64,000 nucleotides of DNA, from assembly GCF_947497005.1 (NCBI RefSeq), contig NZ_CANMFF010000001.1, forward strand, positions 186,001 to 250,000. Reading direction: 5' to 3'. Under the pieces are notes generated by a model. That model ran no database searches and had not been told where the DNA came from. It saw nothing but the letters and a program-made list of their open reading frames with translations. Positions 44,957-54,342 of this stretch are shown in pieces (within the stretch, counting starts at the first letter, position 1; each line of letters opens with the position of its first letter). Both the position numbers and the translations under genes were made by a program. The stretch is from an uncultured Ruegeria sp. GTDB lineage: Bacteria; Pseudomonadota; Alphaproteobacteria; Rhodobacterales; Rhodobacteraceae.

Positions 44957-46357
44957 ATGTCTGTGCAGGGAACCATCCTTGTCCTCGACGGGGTATCGAC
45001 CAATCGCATAATGCTGAAGGTGCAGCTGACGGCGGCCTGGTATCACGTGGTACAAGGCGAAAAGCTTGAAGGGTTACCGGCGCTGGTGCGCCGCACCCAA
45101 CCAGATCTGGTTCTGACGGCCCAGACATTGCCGGATGGAACAGCTGCAGACGTGAAAAAGGCGATCGTGAAGGAGCCCGGCCTGGATGACGTGCCGGTCG
45201 TGGCACTTGCCGCGCAAAACGATCGTGACGCGCACCTTCGGGCGCTGAAGGACGGGCTGGACGATGTGCTGACACACCCGTTCAAGGACACCTTGCTGCT
45301 GGCGCGCATTCGCAGCCTGTTGCGCGCGCGTGCAGTTACACAGGACCTGCAGGTCAGCAACGAATCGCAACCAATTGGATTTGCGGAACCAGCCCCGACG
45401 ATTATCAGACCGCCGAAAACCGCGCGGGTTGACATTCTGACTCAAACAGCCCGAACCGGCGCCCTCTGGCATAAAGCCCTGGATGATCAACGCCAATTCG
45501 ATCTGTCCTGGCATCTTCAGTCAAGCCTGCAGGGCGTTTTATCCGGCGCAATTCCCGATGCGATTGTGGTTGAGCTCGGCGCACACCCGTCCGGCCTGAA
45601 GATTCTTGCCGATCTCAGGTCACGCGGTTTGACACGGCACACTGTTCTGATCGGGGTACTGAATGACGACGATGCCGAACAGGCTTCGGAAGCTCTGGAT
45701 CGGGGGGCCGACGCGGTTTGTCTGGGCGGCTTCTGCGCGCAGGAGATCCTGTTGCGGCTGGACAACCAGATTGCTCGCAAGGCGCGGCTAGATCAAATGC
45801 GGGTTTCGCTCAAAAGGGGTATTGCGGAATCCTGGATCGACCCGTTGACCGGATTGCATAATCGCCGTTACGCCATGCGGGCACTGGACCAGATCGCACA
45901 CCAGTCCGCCAAGACAGGGAGCAGTTTTGCCATCATGCTGGCGGATCTGGATCACTTCAAAGCAATCAATGACGGCCATGGCCATGCTAGCGGCGATTGT
46001 GTTTTGACGCAGGCGGCAGAGCGTATGCAAAACGCCCTGGGATCCCTCGGGTTCGTCGCCCGTATTGGCGGTGAAGAGTTCATGATCGGCGTACCGGACG
46101 TGTCGCCCAATCAGGCGTTGAGACTGGCCAAAACCGTCTGTGACAGCATCTGCCAGACCCCGTTTCCTTTACCTGATCAGGGCGCACGCGTTGATGTAAC
46201 GATCAGCATTGGGCTTAAAATGTCCCAGACAGCGCCCACCCCGCAAGACTGTACCGCTGAGAACGTGGAGAACCTGATAAAGTCGGCAGACAAGGCGCTT
46301 TATGCGGCAAAAAAAGCGGGGCGAAATCAGGTGTGTATCAGGCAATATGCAGCCTGA
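44957..46357 (+). CDS. PleD-like diguanylate cyclase with two degenerate receivers
   Basis: This 466-aa protein has the REC-REC-GGDEF layout of PleD. In the first receiver the acidic pair is reduced (LDGVSTN), the phospho-Asp position in PDLVLTAQTLPDG is Ala, and the conserved Lys is His (LTHPF). The second receiver (about 155-275) also lacks the acceptor. The GGDEF domain has DPLTGLHNRRYAM and the active-site ARIGGEEF. The RxxD inhibitory site is absent (GSLG). It should make c-di-GMP without phosphorylation control and with little feedback inhibition. It is convergent with the Spy-like gene, 5 bp apart. Confidence 0.9.
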   Translation: MSVQGTILVLDGVSTNRIMLKVQLTAAWYHVVQGEKLEGLPALVRRTQPDLVLTAQTLPDGTAADVKKAIVKEPGLDDVPVVALAAQNDRDAHLRALKDGLDDVLTHPFKDTLLLARIRSLLRARAVTQDLQVSNESQPIGFAEPAPTIIRPPKTARVDILTQTARTGALWHKALDDQRQFDLSWHLQSSLQGVLSGAIPDAIVVELGAHPSGLKILADLRSRGLTRHTVLIGVLNDDDAEQASEALDRGADAVCLGGFCAQEILLRLDNQIARKARLDQMRVSLKRGIAESWIDPLTGLHNRRYAMRALDQIAHQSAKTGSSFAIMLADLDHFKAINDGHGHASGDCVLTQAAERMQNALGSLGFVARIGGEEFMIGVPDVSPNQALRLAKTVCDSICQTPFPLPDQGARVDVTISIGLKMSQTAPTPQDCTAENVENLIKSADKALYAAKKAGRNQVCIRQYAA

Positions 46358-46362
46358 AGCGC

Positions 46363-46836
46363 TTAGTCCCGTTTCTTGTGCCCATGCGGGCCACGTTTGA
46401 CAACCTCCTGCAATCTGTCCGCATAGGCCTGCCGTTCTTCATCACTCATGGCAGTCACGCGCGCCAGCCATTGCGTTTGCAGGGCTTGCTGCAGGTTGGC
46501 GGTGGCCTGCGCCTGTTGATGCAACAATGCCTGAACAGCAACCGGATCAAAAGGCGTTGTGCGTAAAGCCTGACTCAGTGCGTCGAAATCCTGCGTCCGG
46601 CCCTTGGATCCCTTTTTGTGCAAGCCCGACAACTCGCCCCGCATCGCCTTGCGATCATCTTTTGGCAAGGCGCGGTACAGAGCAGGCCCAAAGCCCGGCG
46701 GTGCTTTGGCGTGGCCCCCACCTTTGAGGCGCAATACCGTTCCAACAGCAATACCCACAATCAAAAGGTTCAAGGCCAGTGACACGGCCAGAACGACAGG
46801 TACCCACCTGCGTTTGGGCTTGGGATCAGCGTTCAT
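46363..46836 (-). CDS. Membrane-anchored periplasmic heavy-metal sensor/Spy-like protein
   Basis: This 157-aa protein has one N-terminal membrane segment (VPVVLAVSLALNLLIVGIAVG) and a helical, Gln/Arg-rich periplasmic domain, ending in a His/Lys-rich tail KRGPHGHKKRD. It resembles the heavy-metal-resistance (Spy/CpxP/ZraP-like) group. Its start overlaps the anti-sigma-like gene by 4 bp, making it the last gene of the EF-hand-sigma operon. A role in sensing envelope or metal stress is likely but unproven. Confidence 0.78.
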   Translation of the reverse strand: MNADPKPKRRWVPVVLAVSLALNLLIVGIAVGTVLRLKGGGHAKAPPGFGPALYRALPKDDRKAMRGELSGLHKKGSKGRTQDFDALSQALRTTPFDPVAVQALLHQQAQATANLQQALQTQWLARVTAMSDEERQAYADRLQEVVKRGPHGHKKRD

Positions 46837-47192
46837 TCCGTGTTCTCCAGAAAACTCGAGTCAAATCCAAGGTCCGCCACAAAGAAGGTTGTCTCCTGCG
46901 ACGTCAGCAGGTTAGCGGGATCAGGCAGAAAGGTCGGTGCAGAAAAGCCTATCCAGACACCGGCGGCACTTGCGGCAACAAGCCCGCCAAGGCCCTGCCA
47001 CCCTCCTACAGTACTCACCAATCTGGCCCATATTGAAGGTTTCGGGCGCGGTGCAGGTGCAAGGCGACTGAGACGGATAGTCTCAGCATCGGTCTGGATT
47101 CGCACGGCCAGATCGTCGGGCAGAGCTGTTCGCTTTTGCCGCGCCTGCGCAAACAAATTATCCAGCCCCAAATCTTCATCCGCCATTGTCAT
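46833..47192 (-). CDS. Putative anti-sigma factor, single membrane segment
   Basis: The product is about 119 aa. The N-terminal ~65 residues are cytoplasmic and start MADEDLGLDNLFAQARQKR. One transmembrane helix follows (LGGLVAASAAGVWIGFSAP), then a short periplasmic tail rich in acidic and aromatic residues. This topology and its overlap with an ECF sigma gene are those of an anti-sigma factor, although no zinc-binding motif is seen. The start is uncertain: ATG 47192 or ATG 47186, both inside the end of the sigma gene. Confidence 0.7.
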   Translation of the reverse strand: MTMADEDLGLDNLFAQARQKRTALPDDLAVRIQTDAETIRLSRLAPAPRPKPSIWARLVSTVGGWQGLGGLVAASAAGVWIGFSAPTFLPDPANLLTSQETTFFVADLGFDSSFLENTE

Positions 47193-47793
47193 ACCCCAGT
47201 TCTTCACGCCGTCCGGTCAAAATCACGGTCAGGCTTCGTTTGCCACGTGCGGTCAGGCTTTCAACTGCTTCTACCGAAACACCCATAATCCCGGCAATCT
47301 CGGGGTTGGGCAGTTCCTCGATATGGCGCAGTACGACTGCCTGTCGCTGCCGCTCAGGCAGTTCCGCCAAGGCCGACTGCAGAGCATCCTTGCGCGCTTC
47401 ATCCTGCATTCGGTCAACAACGCTGGCCTTGTCGTCTTCAGGCTCGGGAACGTCCGACAATCTGTCGGGCGTTTTCTTCCTTCGGATGTCCACACACAGG
47501 TTCAACGTCACCCGATACAGCCAGGTCGAAACTTTGGCCTGACCCGACACCCAATCGGGCGCTATCTGCCATAAGCGCATCATCGCATCCTGCGTTACGT
47601 CTTCTGCCTCGGTTCTGTTCCCCAACATGCGCATAGCAACCGAGTAACAGCGTGGCCCCAACCGATCGGTCAAGACCCGCGCGGCCCCCGCCTCGCCATC
47701 GGCGAATTGCCTCAGCAACGCATCGTCGCTGAGTGTGCTCGCGAAGCAATCTGCTCCGCGAACGTCTTGTGGGTGGGAGGTCAGATCCTCCAT
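47176..47793 (-). CDS. ECF-type RNA polymerase sigma factor
   Basis: This is a 205-aa sigma-70-family protein. Region 2 contains MLGNRTEAEDVTQDAMMRLWQ and STWLYRVTLNLCVD. Region 4 has LPERQRQAVVLRHIEELPNPEIAGIMGVSVEAVESLTARG, the -35-binding helix-turn-helix. Its stop lies within the anti-sigma-like gene, and the EF-hand gene ends 6 bp upstream, so calcium-binding protein, sigma, anti-sigma and Spy-like protein form one unit. The signal is unknown. Confidence 0.92.
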   Translation of the reverse strand: MEDLTSHPQDVRGADCFASTLSDDALLRQFADGEAGAARVLTDRLGPRCYSVAMRMLGNRTEAEDVTQDAMMRLWQIAPDWVSGQAKVSTWLYRVTLNLCVDIRRKKTPDRLSDVPEPEDDKASVVDRMQDEARKDALQSALAELPERQRQAVVLRHIEELPNPEIAGIMGVSVEAVESLTARGKRSLTVILTGRREELGYDNGG

Positions 47794-47799
47794 CCCGCA

Positions 47800-48270
47800 T
47801 CAGTTATCGTTTGCGTTCGATTTGTGATGCTTTTTCTTTTGGTGCCGTCCCATCCGGTCTTTGGCATCGGCAAATTCCTGTTCCGAGATTCCGCCACTGT
47901 TATCCGCATCCATCCGGTCAAACATCTTGTCAGCCCGGCGCGGTTTCGGCAACTCATCCTGATTAAGGAAGCCGTCTTTGTTTGCATCGTTGTTTTCAAA
48001 CATCCTGGTGACCCGATCACTTGCTTTTTTCTGGGCGGCGGCCTGCATTTCTTCAAGGCTGAGCTGACCGTCCCCATCTGTGTCTGCCTCCGAGAACCGA
48101 GCGGTGCGATGCGCCTCCATCTCCTGTTGCGTTACCTGACCGTCTTTGTTGGCGTCCAGGTCCTGAAAGGACACAGGCTCACGGCCACCCGGGCCAGCGG
48201 CCAGAACGGACGTGCCTGTGACTGCAACTGCCGACAGAACAATCGCCGTGATGAATTTCGCGTTTTTCAT
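47800..48270 (-). CDS. Secreted EF-hand calcium-binding protein
   Basis: This is a 156-aa periplasmic protein. A signal peptide (ITAIVLSAVAVTGTSVLA) is followed by four EF-hand loops: DLDANKDGQVTQQE, EADTDGDGQLSLEE, NNDANKDGFLNQDE and RMDADNSGGISEQE. All keep Asp at positions 1, 3 and 5 or close equivalents, and an acid at 12. The C-terminal tail is Lys/His-rich. It is first in the sigma-factor operon and divergent from the DUF983 gene across 219 bp. Confidence 0.92.
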   Translation of the reverse strand: MKNAKFITAIVLSAVAVTGTSVLAAGPGGREPVSFQDLDANKDGQVTQQEMEAHRTARFSEADTDGDGQLSLEEMQAAAQKKASDRVTRMFENNDANKDGFLNQDELPKPRRADKMFDRMDADNSGGISEQEFADAKDRMGRHQKKKHHKSNANDN

Positions 48271-48489
48271 TTCTGTTTTCCTTTATTGATGCGGTCCGAG
48301 AACCGCTGCTCATACCCATTCAAACGGGCCGCGCCATGATTTCCGTCGCAGAACCAGAAAACTTTTTTGAGGGATTTCGAATAATCGCAACCCGCCCCAA
48401 TCGTCGGGCGTTGCAAAGCGACGCACCCCCCTTTTAAATCCACTCAATCAGGCCCATTATCCGGCAAAGATTAATGCGCGAGTTATATT

Positions 48490-48888
48490 ATGACGGATCA
48501 GACGATCGAGACGACCACCGAAAATGAGCGTGAAACATGGCCCGCCCTGATCAAGGGATTTCGGGGCAAGTGCCCCAACTGTGGTGAAGGCAAGCTGTTG
48601 CACAGCTATCTCAAGGTCAACGATTCCTGCTCGAGTTGCGGGCAGGAGTTGTTTCATAATCGCGCCGATGACGGGCCGGCCTATCTGACTATTCTGTTGG
48701 TCGGACATCTGCTGGCGCCGGCTCTGCACGTGTCATATGTGAACTGGCGGCCGGACCCGTGGGCAATGGCCCTTGGCTTTTCTGTCGCCTGTATCGCGTT
48801 GTCTCTGTTCCTTCTGCCGCGCCTGAAAGGTGCAGTTGTAGCGTATCAGTGGGCGCGTCGCATGCATGGCTTTGAAAAAGCCGCGTGA
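48490..48888 (+). CDS. DUF983-family membrane protein
   Basis: This is a 132-aa protein. An N-terminal zinc-ribbon-like part has two CxxC pairs (GKCPNCGEGKL and DSCSSCGQELF). Two membrane helices follow (from YLTILLVGHLLAPALHV and MALGFSVACIALSLFLL). It overlaps the NUDIX gene by 23 bp. The family is widespread in alphaproteobacteria, with no firm function. Confidence 0.92.
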   Translation: MTDQTIETTTENERETWPALIKGFRGKCPNCGEGKLLHSYLKVNDSCSSCGQELFHNRADDGPAYLTILLVGHLLAPALHVSYVNWRPDPWAMALGFSVACIALSLFLLPRLKGAVVAYQWARRMHGFEKAA

Positions 48889-49615
48889 CCCGAACCGGTT
48901 GATCAGATTGGATAAGACACCTGACAAAACCGCCATCCGGGACGCCTCAACGGTTATCGTTCTGAGGGACAGATGGACCAACCCATCGATTCTTATGGGC
49001 CAACGCGGGTCCAAGGCGGCCTTCATGCCGAACAAGTTCGTGTTCCCTGGTGGTGCGGTCGATCCGGCTGATGGGGAAGTTCCTTTGGCAACAGTATTGC
49101 CGGATCTGTGCTTTGAACGTTTGGGCGAACAGTCCGAGCCGGGTGTACAACATGCCCTGGCCGCAGCGGCCATACGCGAGCTGTGGGAAGAAACTGGTCT
49201 TGTTCTCGGCCAGATGGGAGCTTGGCCAGGAAATGTGCCTGACGATTGGCAGAGCTTTTCCACGCTGGGTTATCTGCCGACTGCGGCTGCGCTGCAATTC
49301 GTCTTTCGCGCAGTAACACCGCCCGGCCGCCCCCGCCGGTTCGACGCCCGGTTCTTTCTGGTAGATGCCGAAGCGCTGCAAGGTGATCTGGATGATTTCA
49401 GTCACGCCTCGGATGAGCTGTCGCACCTGCAATGGGTGCAACTGGATCGGGCGCGCGATCTGGATCTGCCCTTCATAACCGAGGTTGTTCTGGCAGAAAT
49501 CGCGGCCCGGATTACCTCGTCCGAGCCGCCTTCATCTGTTCCCTTCTATAAGAATGACGAAGAAGCCAATCTGTTTCTGCGTCTCAGGGGCTATCCGATG
49601 CCCGACCACGACTGA
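48866..49615 (+). CDS. NUDIX hydrolase
   Basis: This is a 249-aa protein. The Nudix box spans the segment ending AAAIRELWEETGLVLG, with the REXXEE core as RELWEE. The N-terminal strand VIVLRDRWTNPSILMGQRG and the loop FMPNKFVFPGGAVD are typical of the larger Nudix enzymes related to coenzyme A diphosphatases. The precise substrate is unclear. Its end lies 10 bp from the convergent RNase J gene. Confidence 0.9.
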   Translation: MALKKPRDPNRLIRLDKTPDKTAIRDASTVIVLRDRWTNPSILMGQRGSKAAFMPNKFVFPGGAVDPADGEVPLATVLPDLCFERLGEQSEPGVQHALAAAAIRELWEETGLVLGQMGAWPGNVPDDWQSFSTLGYLPTAAALQFVFRAVTPPGRPRRFDARFFLVDAEALQGDLDDFSHASDELSHLQWVQLDRARDLDLPFITEVVLAEIAARITSSEPPSSVPFYKNDEEANLFLRLRGYPMPDHD

Positions 49616-49625
49616 CAGGCTGGTT

Positions 49626-51293
49626 TCACCGCATCCGGCTGACCACCACCGTCACTTCGGGCTTTTTGCCGATTTCCGATCTGGCTGTCTGCCGTACGAT
49701 CCGGCGCATCTCGTCTTCCAGCTTGTCATCATCGCGCAGAGTCTTGGCTGCAGCCCGCATCAGAAACTGGTTCAGGTCCGCTTCCAATACTTCGATCAAC
49801 GCGGCACGAGACGTTCCGATCTCGGGCAGGCCCATGGTATCGCACCACGGCTCACCCAGTGGTTCGTCTTCTTCGTCCAGAACAACCGTCACAGTGACAT
49901 GCCCATTCAGGGCCATGCGGATACGATCCCGCACCACGCCGTCAAGCGCACCGATTTTCACGGTTCCGTCCAGATAAGTACGTCCAGTTTCGACATAATC
50001 GACGACCACAGGTGCATTACCGCTGAGATCCAGCATGGTGCCATTCACTGCCAGCACACCGGTTCTGCCGCCCTGTTCCGCCAGTTTGGCGTGCTCACGC
50101 AGATGGCGGTGCTCACCGTGCATCGGGATCACGAACTGAGGATCAATAAGCGAGTGCACTTTCTCAAGATCAGGTCGGTTCGCATGGCCTGACACGTGAT
50201 AGAGACCCGAGCCGTCATCCACCACATCCACGCCCTTTTCGCTGAGCTGGTTCATAATGAAGATCACGCCCCGCTCGTTCCCGGGAATGGTCTTCGAGGA
50301 AAACAGGAACAGATCGCCTTCGGCCAGCTCCAGACCACGGTACTTGCCACGGGCCAGTTGGGCACTGGCGGCACGGCGTTCGCCCTGGCTGCCGGTTACA
50401 ATCAGCATCAGGTTCTGGCGTGGAAGGTCCAACGCCTCTTCGGCGCTGATCACCTTTGGAAAATCCACAAGGATACCGGTCTCGGTCGAGGCCTCGATCA
50501 TCCGGCGCATGGCCCGGCCCAGCAGAACGACCGAACGTCCTGCACGCGCGCCCGCTTCAGCAAGTGTTTTGACCCGCGCGACGTTTGAGGCAAAAGTGGT
50601 GGCCACAACCATACCTTCAGCGCTTTCAACCAGTTTGACGATCTCGGGGCCAACTTCGGATTCCGAACGGCCCGGATGGGTGGAAAACACATTTGTACTG
50701 TCACAGACCAGCGCCTTGACGCCCGGCTTGGCCACCTCGGCCCACAGATCGGGATCAAAGGCTTCGCCAACGACCGGAGCTGCATCCAGTTTGAAGTCAC
50801 CCGAATGCACGACGCGCCCGGCAGGAGTATCGATGACCAAGGCCGCGCTTTCCGGGATCGAATGCGAAACAGGCAGGAAACCGACCGTGAATGGCCCGAC
50901 AGAAATCTGCTCAGGCCAGGCGGAAACGGTCGTCACCGCTTCGGCCGGGTGCCCATGTTCTTCCAACTTGCGACGCGCGATATTGGCCGTGAAGGCCCGC
51001 GCATAGACCGGCGCACCCAAGGCTTCATAGCAATGGGCAACGGCACCGACATGGTCTTCATGGGCGTGCGTGACGAAAACGCCATCCAGCCGGTCGGCGC
51101 GCTCTTTCAGCCACGAAATATCCGCATGGATCAGGTCAACGCCTGGCGTGGTGTCCATGTCGGGAAAGGTTACGCCCAGATCCACAAGGATCAGACGCTC
51201 TTGCCCCGGCGCTCCGTAGCCGTACACATAGGCGTTCATGCCAATTTCGCCCGCGCCACCCAGCGGCAGGTAGATCAATCTTTCGCTGCTCAT
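49626..51293 (-). CDS. rnj: Ribonuclease J
   Basis: This 555-aa beta-CASP metallo-ribonuclease acts in RNA maturation and decay. The zinc motif is VTHAHEDHVGAVAH. Other segments are PLGGAGEIGMNAYVYG at the N-terminus, VVHSGDFKLDAAPV, and VSGHANRPDLEKVHSLIDPQ followed by PMHGEHRHLREHA. The C-terminal domain covers the last ~100 residues. The start overlaps the coaX stop by 4 bp. The birA-coaX-rnj order after nuoN is known from Rhodobacterales. Confidence 0.96.
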   Translation of the reverse strand: MSSERLIYLPLGGAGEIGMNAYVYGYGAPGQERLILVDLGVTFPDMDTTPGVDLIHADISWLKERADRLDGVFVTHAHEDHVGAVAHCYEALGAPVYARAFTANIARRKLEEHGHPAEAVTTVSAWPEQISVGPFTVGFLPVSHSIPESAALVIDTPAGRVVHSGDFKLDAAPVVGEAFDPDLWAEVAKPGVKALVCDSTNVFSTHPGRSESEVGPEIVKLVESAEGMVVATTFASNVARVKTLAEAGARAGRSVVLLGRAMRRMIEASTETGILVDFPKVISAEEALDLPRQNLMLIVTGSQGERRAASAQLARGKYRGLELAEGDLFLFSSKTIPGNERGVIFIMNQLSEKGVDVVDDGSGLYHVSGHANRPDLEKVHSLIDPQFVIPMHGEHRHLREHAKLAEQGGRTGVLAVNGTMLDLSGNAPVVVDYVETGRTYLDGTVKIGALDGVVRDRIRMALNGHVTVTVVLDEEDEPLGEPWCDTMGLPEIGTSRAALIEVLEADLNQFLMRAAAKTLRDDDKLEDEMRRIVRQTARSEIGKKPEVTVVVSRMR

Positions 51294-52069
51294 GAGGAGC
51301 CATTATCCTTGTTATAGCGATGGATCACGGTCAGACCGTGCATCGTCAGATCATCTTCGATTGCGTCGAACCCCACGTCGGCCTGATCGAACAAGGGGGC
51401 GAGCCCGCCGGTTCCAACGACTTTCATCGGCATTCCGTATTCGGCCTTAATCCGGGCGATCAGCCCCTCGATCAGGCCGGAATATCCCCAATACACACCC
51501 GATTGGATACAACCAACCGTATTCGTACCGATCACCTTGTCCGGTCGTGTAATATCAATATGCGGCAGTGCCGCTGCACCCTGATGCAGCGCCTCAAGGC
51601 TCAGGTTCACACCCGGAGCGATAATGCCACCCACATAAGCTCCATCGGCAGCCACAACATCGAAATTTGTTGCAGTGCCAAAATCCACGACAACCACATT
51701 GCCGCCATGGCGGTCAAAAGCACCAACTGCATTGGCCAATCGGTCCGGGCCAGGCACGGTTCCTTCATCCACACGAGGCGGTACAGGCAGCGGGCAATCT
51801 GGTCTACCCACTACCAGCGGTCTGCAGCCAAAGAAGCGGTCGGCGAAGATGCGCAAATTGAACACAACACGCGGAACAGTCGAAGCTATGATCACATCGG
51901 TGATGTCCGCTTCGATTCCGTAGTGCTTCACCAGAGTCGAATACCAGGTGAAATATGCGTCTGCCGTGCGCGCATGGTGGGTCGAGGTGCGCAGGGTACA
52001 CAGGAACTCGTCACCGTCCCAGATCGAGAAAACGGTATTGGTATTGCCGCAATCGATGGCCAGAAGCAT
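51290..52069 (-). CDS. coaX: Type III pantothenate kinase
   Basis: This 259-aa ASKHA-fold kinase performs the first step of coenzyme A synthesis. The phosphate-binding start is LLAIDCGNTNTVFSIWDG. GPDRLANAVGAFDRHG and VVVDFGTATNFDVV supply the pantothenate and metal site. APGVNLSLEALHQGAAALP and NTVGCIQSGVYWGY complete the family pattern. It sits 11 bp after birA. Confidence 0.96.
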   Translation of the reverse strand: MLLAIDCGNTNTVFSIWDGDEFLCTLRTSTHHARTADAYFTWYSTLVKHYGIEADITDVIIASTVPRVVFNLRIFADRFFGCRPLVVGRPDCPLPVPPRVDEGTVPGPDRLANAVGAFDRHGGNVVVVDFGTATNFDVVAADGAYVGGIIAPGVNLSLEALHQGAAALPHIDITRPDKVIGTNTVGCIQSGVYWGYSGLIEGLIARIKAEYGMPMKVVGTGGLAPLFDQADVGFDAIEDDLTMHGLTVIHRYNKDNGSS

Positions 52070-52080
52070 CTGTGCCCCTC

Positions 52081-52830
52081 TCAGAAATAGACATCCGCCG
52101 CAGGAATGTTGACGCGGCCCTTGGCGGTTTTTAAGACAAGGTTACCGCTTGCGTCCACCGTTTCGAAGGTTCCAACCGTCTCTGACGTTCCGGTGCGTGC
52201 GGTGATGACCTCACCCAACCGGGCCGCGCGGGCCAGCCAGGAGGTACGGATTGGATCGAACCCATAGGTGGTGAATTGAGTTTCGTAGGTGGCGTAGGCG
52301 GCCGCAAGTTCCGTCAGAAAATCCTCTGGCGAGACGTGTGCCCCGGTTTCCGACAGCAATGAGACCGGACGGAGCGCACCGGGTTCAACCGCATCCGCGT
52401 CCGGAGCATTGGCCAGATTCACACCGATGCCGATAGCCAGATGCGCCACACCGTGCCCCTGCCCGGTGCTTTCCAGCAAAATACCGGCCAGCTTTCCGCC
52501 GTTCAGCAACACATCATTGGGCCATTTCAGCGACAGTCCTTCGGCCCGCCCGGTCACGGCGACACAGGCATCAAACAACGCCAGCGCGGCCACGAAACTG
52601 CGCAAGGCCGCCTGGTCCGGCGCGCCCTGAGGACGCAACAGCAACGTCGTTGCCAGATTGCCCATAGGGTTCGCCCACGCCCGTCCGCGCCGCCCGCGCG
52701 CCGCCGTTTGATGATGCGCCATGATCCAGACAGGACCACGGGCATTCGGAGCGATCCGCGCCGCCTCGTTGAGTGTGCTGTCAACTTCCTGCACCTCGTG
52801 CAGGCCGTATCCTTGAGGCCACTTGGTCAT
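52081..52830 (-). CDS. birA: Biotin--[acetyl-CoA-carboxylase] ligase
   Basis: This 249-aa monofunctional enzyme attaches biotin to carboxyl-carrier proteins. The biotinyl-AMP loop is AARGRRGRAWANP, the catalytic motif LKWPNDVLLNGGKLAGILLE, and the C-terminal SH3-like domain ends at GRVNIPAADVYF. The DNA-binding domain of the E. coli repressor is absent, as in most alphaproteobacteria. It begins right after the nuo terminator, so it may have its own promoter or rely on read-through. Confidence 0.95.
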   Translation of the reverse strand: MTKWPQGYGLHEVQEVDSTLNEAARIAPNARGPVWIMAHHQTAARGRRGRAWANPMGNLATTLLLRPQGAPDQAALRSFVAALALFDACVAVTGRAEGLSLKWPNDVLLNGGKLAGILLESTGQGHGVAHLAIGIGVNLANAPDADAVEPGALRPVSLLSETGAHVSPEDFLTELAAAYATYETQFTTYGFDPIRTSWLARAARLGEVITARTGTSETVGTFETVDASGNLVLKTAKGRVNIPAADVYF

Positions 52831-52833
52831 ATC

Positions 52834-52860
52834 AAAAAGGCCCGGTCGCGCGACCGAGCC
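52834..52860 (-). terminator. Rho-independent terminator of the nuo operon
   Basis: On the minus strand, GGCTCGGTCGCGCGACCGGGCC forms a GC-rich hairpin (CGGTCGC/GCGACCG perfect, one mismatch further out) and is followed at once by five T. It lies between nuoN and birA. Confidence 0.88.
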
Positions 52861-52884
52861 CCTCCTTCTGAGTGTTCAAAACGT

Positions 52885-54327
52885 TCAGTTGACAAGCGTA
52901 GCTGCCGCAGCTGCCGCCGCGCCCTCAACACCAAACTGATAAAAGATACCGACCAGCATCAAAGCTGCTGACCCCATCAATGCCACCCACAGAACGGGTG
53001 TCGATCGGGTTTCGATCGGCTCTTCGTTCTCTGCCCCGAAATACATGTAGAACACGATCCGCAAGTAATAGAAGGCACCGATAACCGAAGAGATAGCTGA
53101 GACGACGACCAGACCGGTCAGCCCCGCACTGACGCCCGCTTGCCAGACGCCGAACTTTGCAAAGAAACCTAGCATCGGCGGCACACCTGCAAGGCTGAAC
53201 ATAAGAATCAGAACCGCCAGCGCCTTACCCGGATCACGCCTGGAATACTGGCGCAGAGCATCAATGTCGGTGATGGGCTTACCGTCCCGTTCCATCATCA
53301 GGATGAAAGCAAAGGTACCGATATTCATGGTCACATAGATAGCCAGATACATCAGCATTGCCTTTATGCCCAACTCGGTGCCCGCGGCAAGGCCGATTAG
53401 CGCATAACCCATATGGGCAATCGACGAGAACGCCATCAGACGTTTGATGTCACGCTGTCCAATCGCGGCCACAGCACCCAGAAGCATCGATAGTACCGAG
53501 AGCAGGACAATCACTTGCTGCCAATCTTTGACAACACCGCCAAACGCGTCGTGCAGCAGGCGCGCAAACAATGCCATCGCTGCAACTTTCGGAGCGGTGG
53601 CAAAGAAGGCTGTGATCGGTGTGGGTGAGCCCTCGTAGACGTCCGGCGTCCACATATGAAACGGAACCGCCGATACTTTGAAGGCCAGACCCGAGATCAG
53701 GAAGATCAGGCCAAACAGCAGACCAATCGAAACATCGCCGTGATGTACTGTCTGGATAATACCCGAGAACAGCGTGGTGCCGGTGAAGCCATAGACAAGC
53801 GAAGCGCCATAGAGCAGCAGACCCGAGCTCAGTGCGCCAAGTACGAAGTACTTCAGACCTGCCTCAGTTGATTTCGCGCTATCACGACGCAATGCGGCAA
53901 CAACGTAGAGAGACAGAGATTGCAGCTCGAGGCCCATGTACAAGGACATCAGATCGCCCGCGCTGACCATCATCATCATGCCAACGGCAGCCAAAGCCAC
54001 CAACAACGGGTATTCAAAACGCAGCAGATCACGGCGTGCCATGTATTCCTGGCTCATGACCAGAACGGCGCCAGCCGACAACAGGATGGCGACCTTGGCA
54101 AAGCGGGCGAAACTGTCATCCACAAACATGCCGTTAAACGCCACATTGGTGCCCTCGCCCTGGGTGGCGATCCAGATTGCCAGAAGGGCCATCAGACCAG
54201 CCGTGGTCCAGACCAGCAAAGGTGCCAGCCCATCCTTCGTCGTGTAGACAGCCCCCAGCAGCGCCGCCATCGCATAGAGCGCCAGAATGACTTCCGGCAG
54301 GATTATTGTCAGATCAGCCTGGATCAT
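52885..54327 (-). CDS. nuoN: NADH-quinone oxidoreductase subunit N
   Basis: This 480-aa antiporter-like proton-pumping subunit of complex I has about 14 helices. The key lysine region is [19 protein letters not shown], and the broken-helix region includes [18 protein letters not shown]. It is the last nuo gene, 15 bp after nuoM and followed by the terminator. Confidence 0.97.
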   Translation of the reverse strand: MIQADLTIILPEVILALYAMAALLGAVYTTKDGLAPLLVWTTAGLMALLAIWIATQGEGTNVAFNGMFVDDSFARFAKVAILLSAGAVLVMSQEYMARRDLLRFEYPLLVALAAVGMMMMVSAGDLMSLYMGLELQSLSLYVVAALRRDSAKSTEAGLKYFVLGALSSGLLLYGASLVYGFTGTTLFSGIIQTVHHGDVSIGLLFGLIFLISGLAFKVSAVPFHMWTPDVYEGSPTPITAFFATAPKVAAMALFARLLHDAFGGVVKDWQQVIVLLSVLSMLLGAVAAIGQRDIKRLMAFSSIAHMGYALIGLAAGTELGIKAMLMYLAIYVTMNIGTFAFILMMERDGKPITDIDALRQYSRRDPGKALAVLILMFSLAGVPPMLGFFAKFGVWQAGVSAGLTGLVVVSAISSVIGAFYYLRIVFYMYFGAENEEPIETRSTPVLWVALMGSAALMLVGIFYQFGVEGAAAAAAATLVN

Positions 54328-54342
54328 GTCTCCAAAGCTCCC

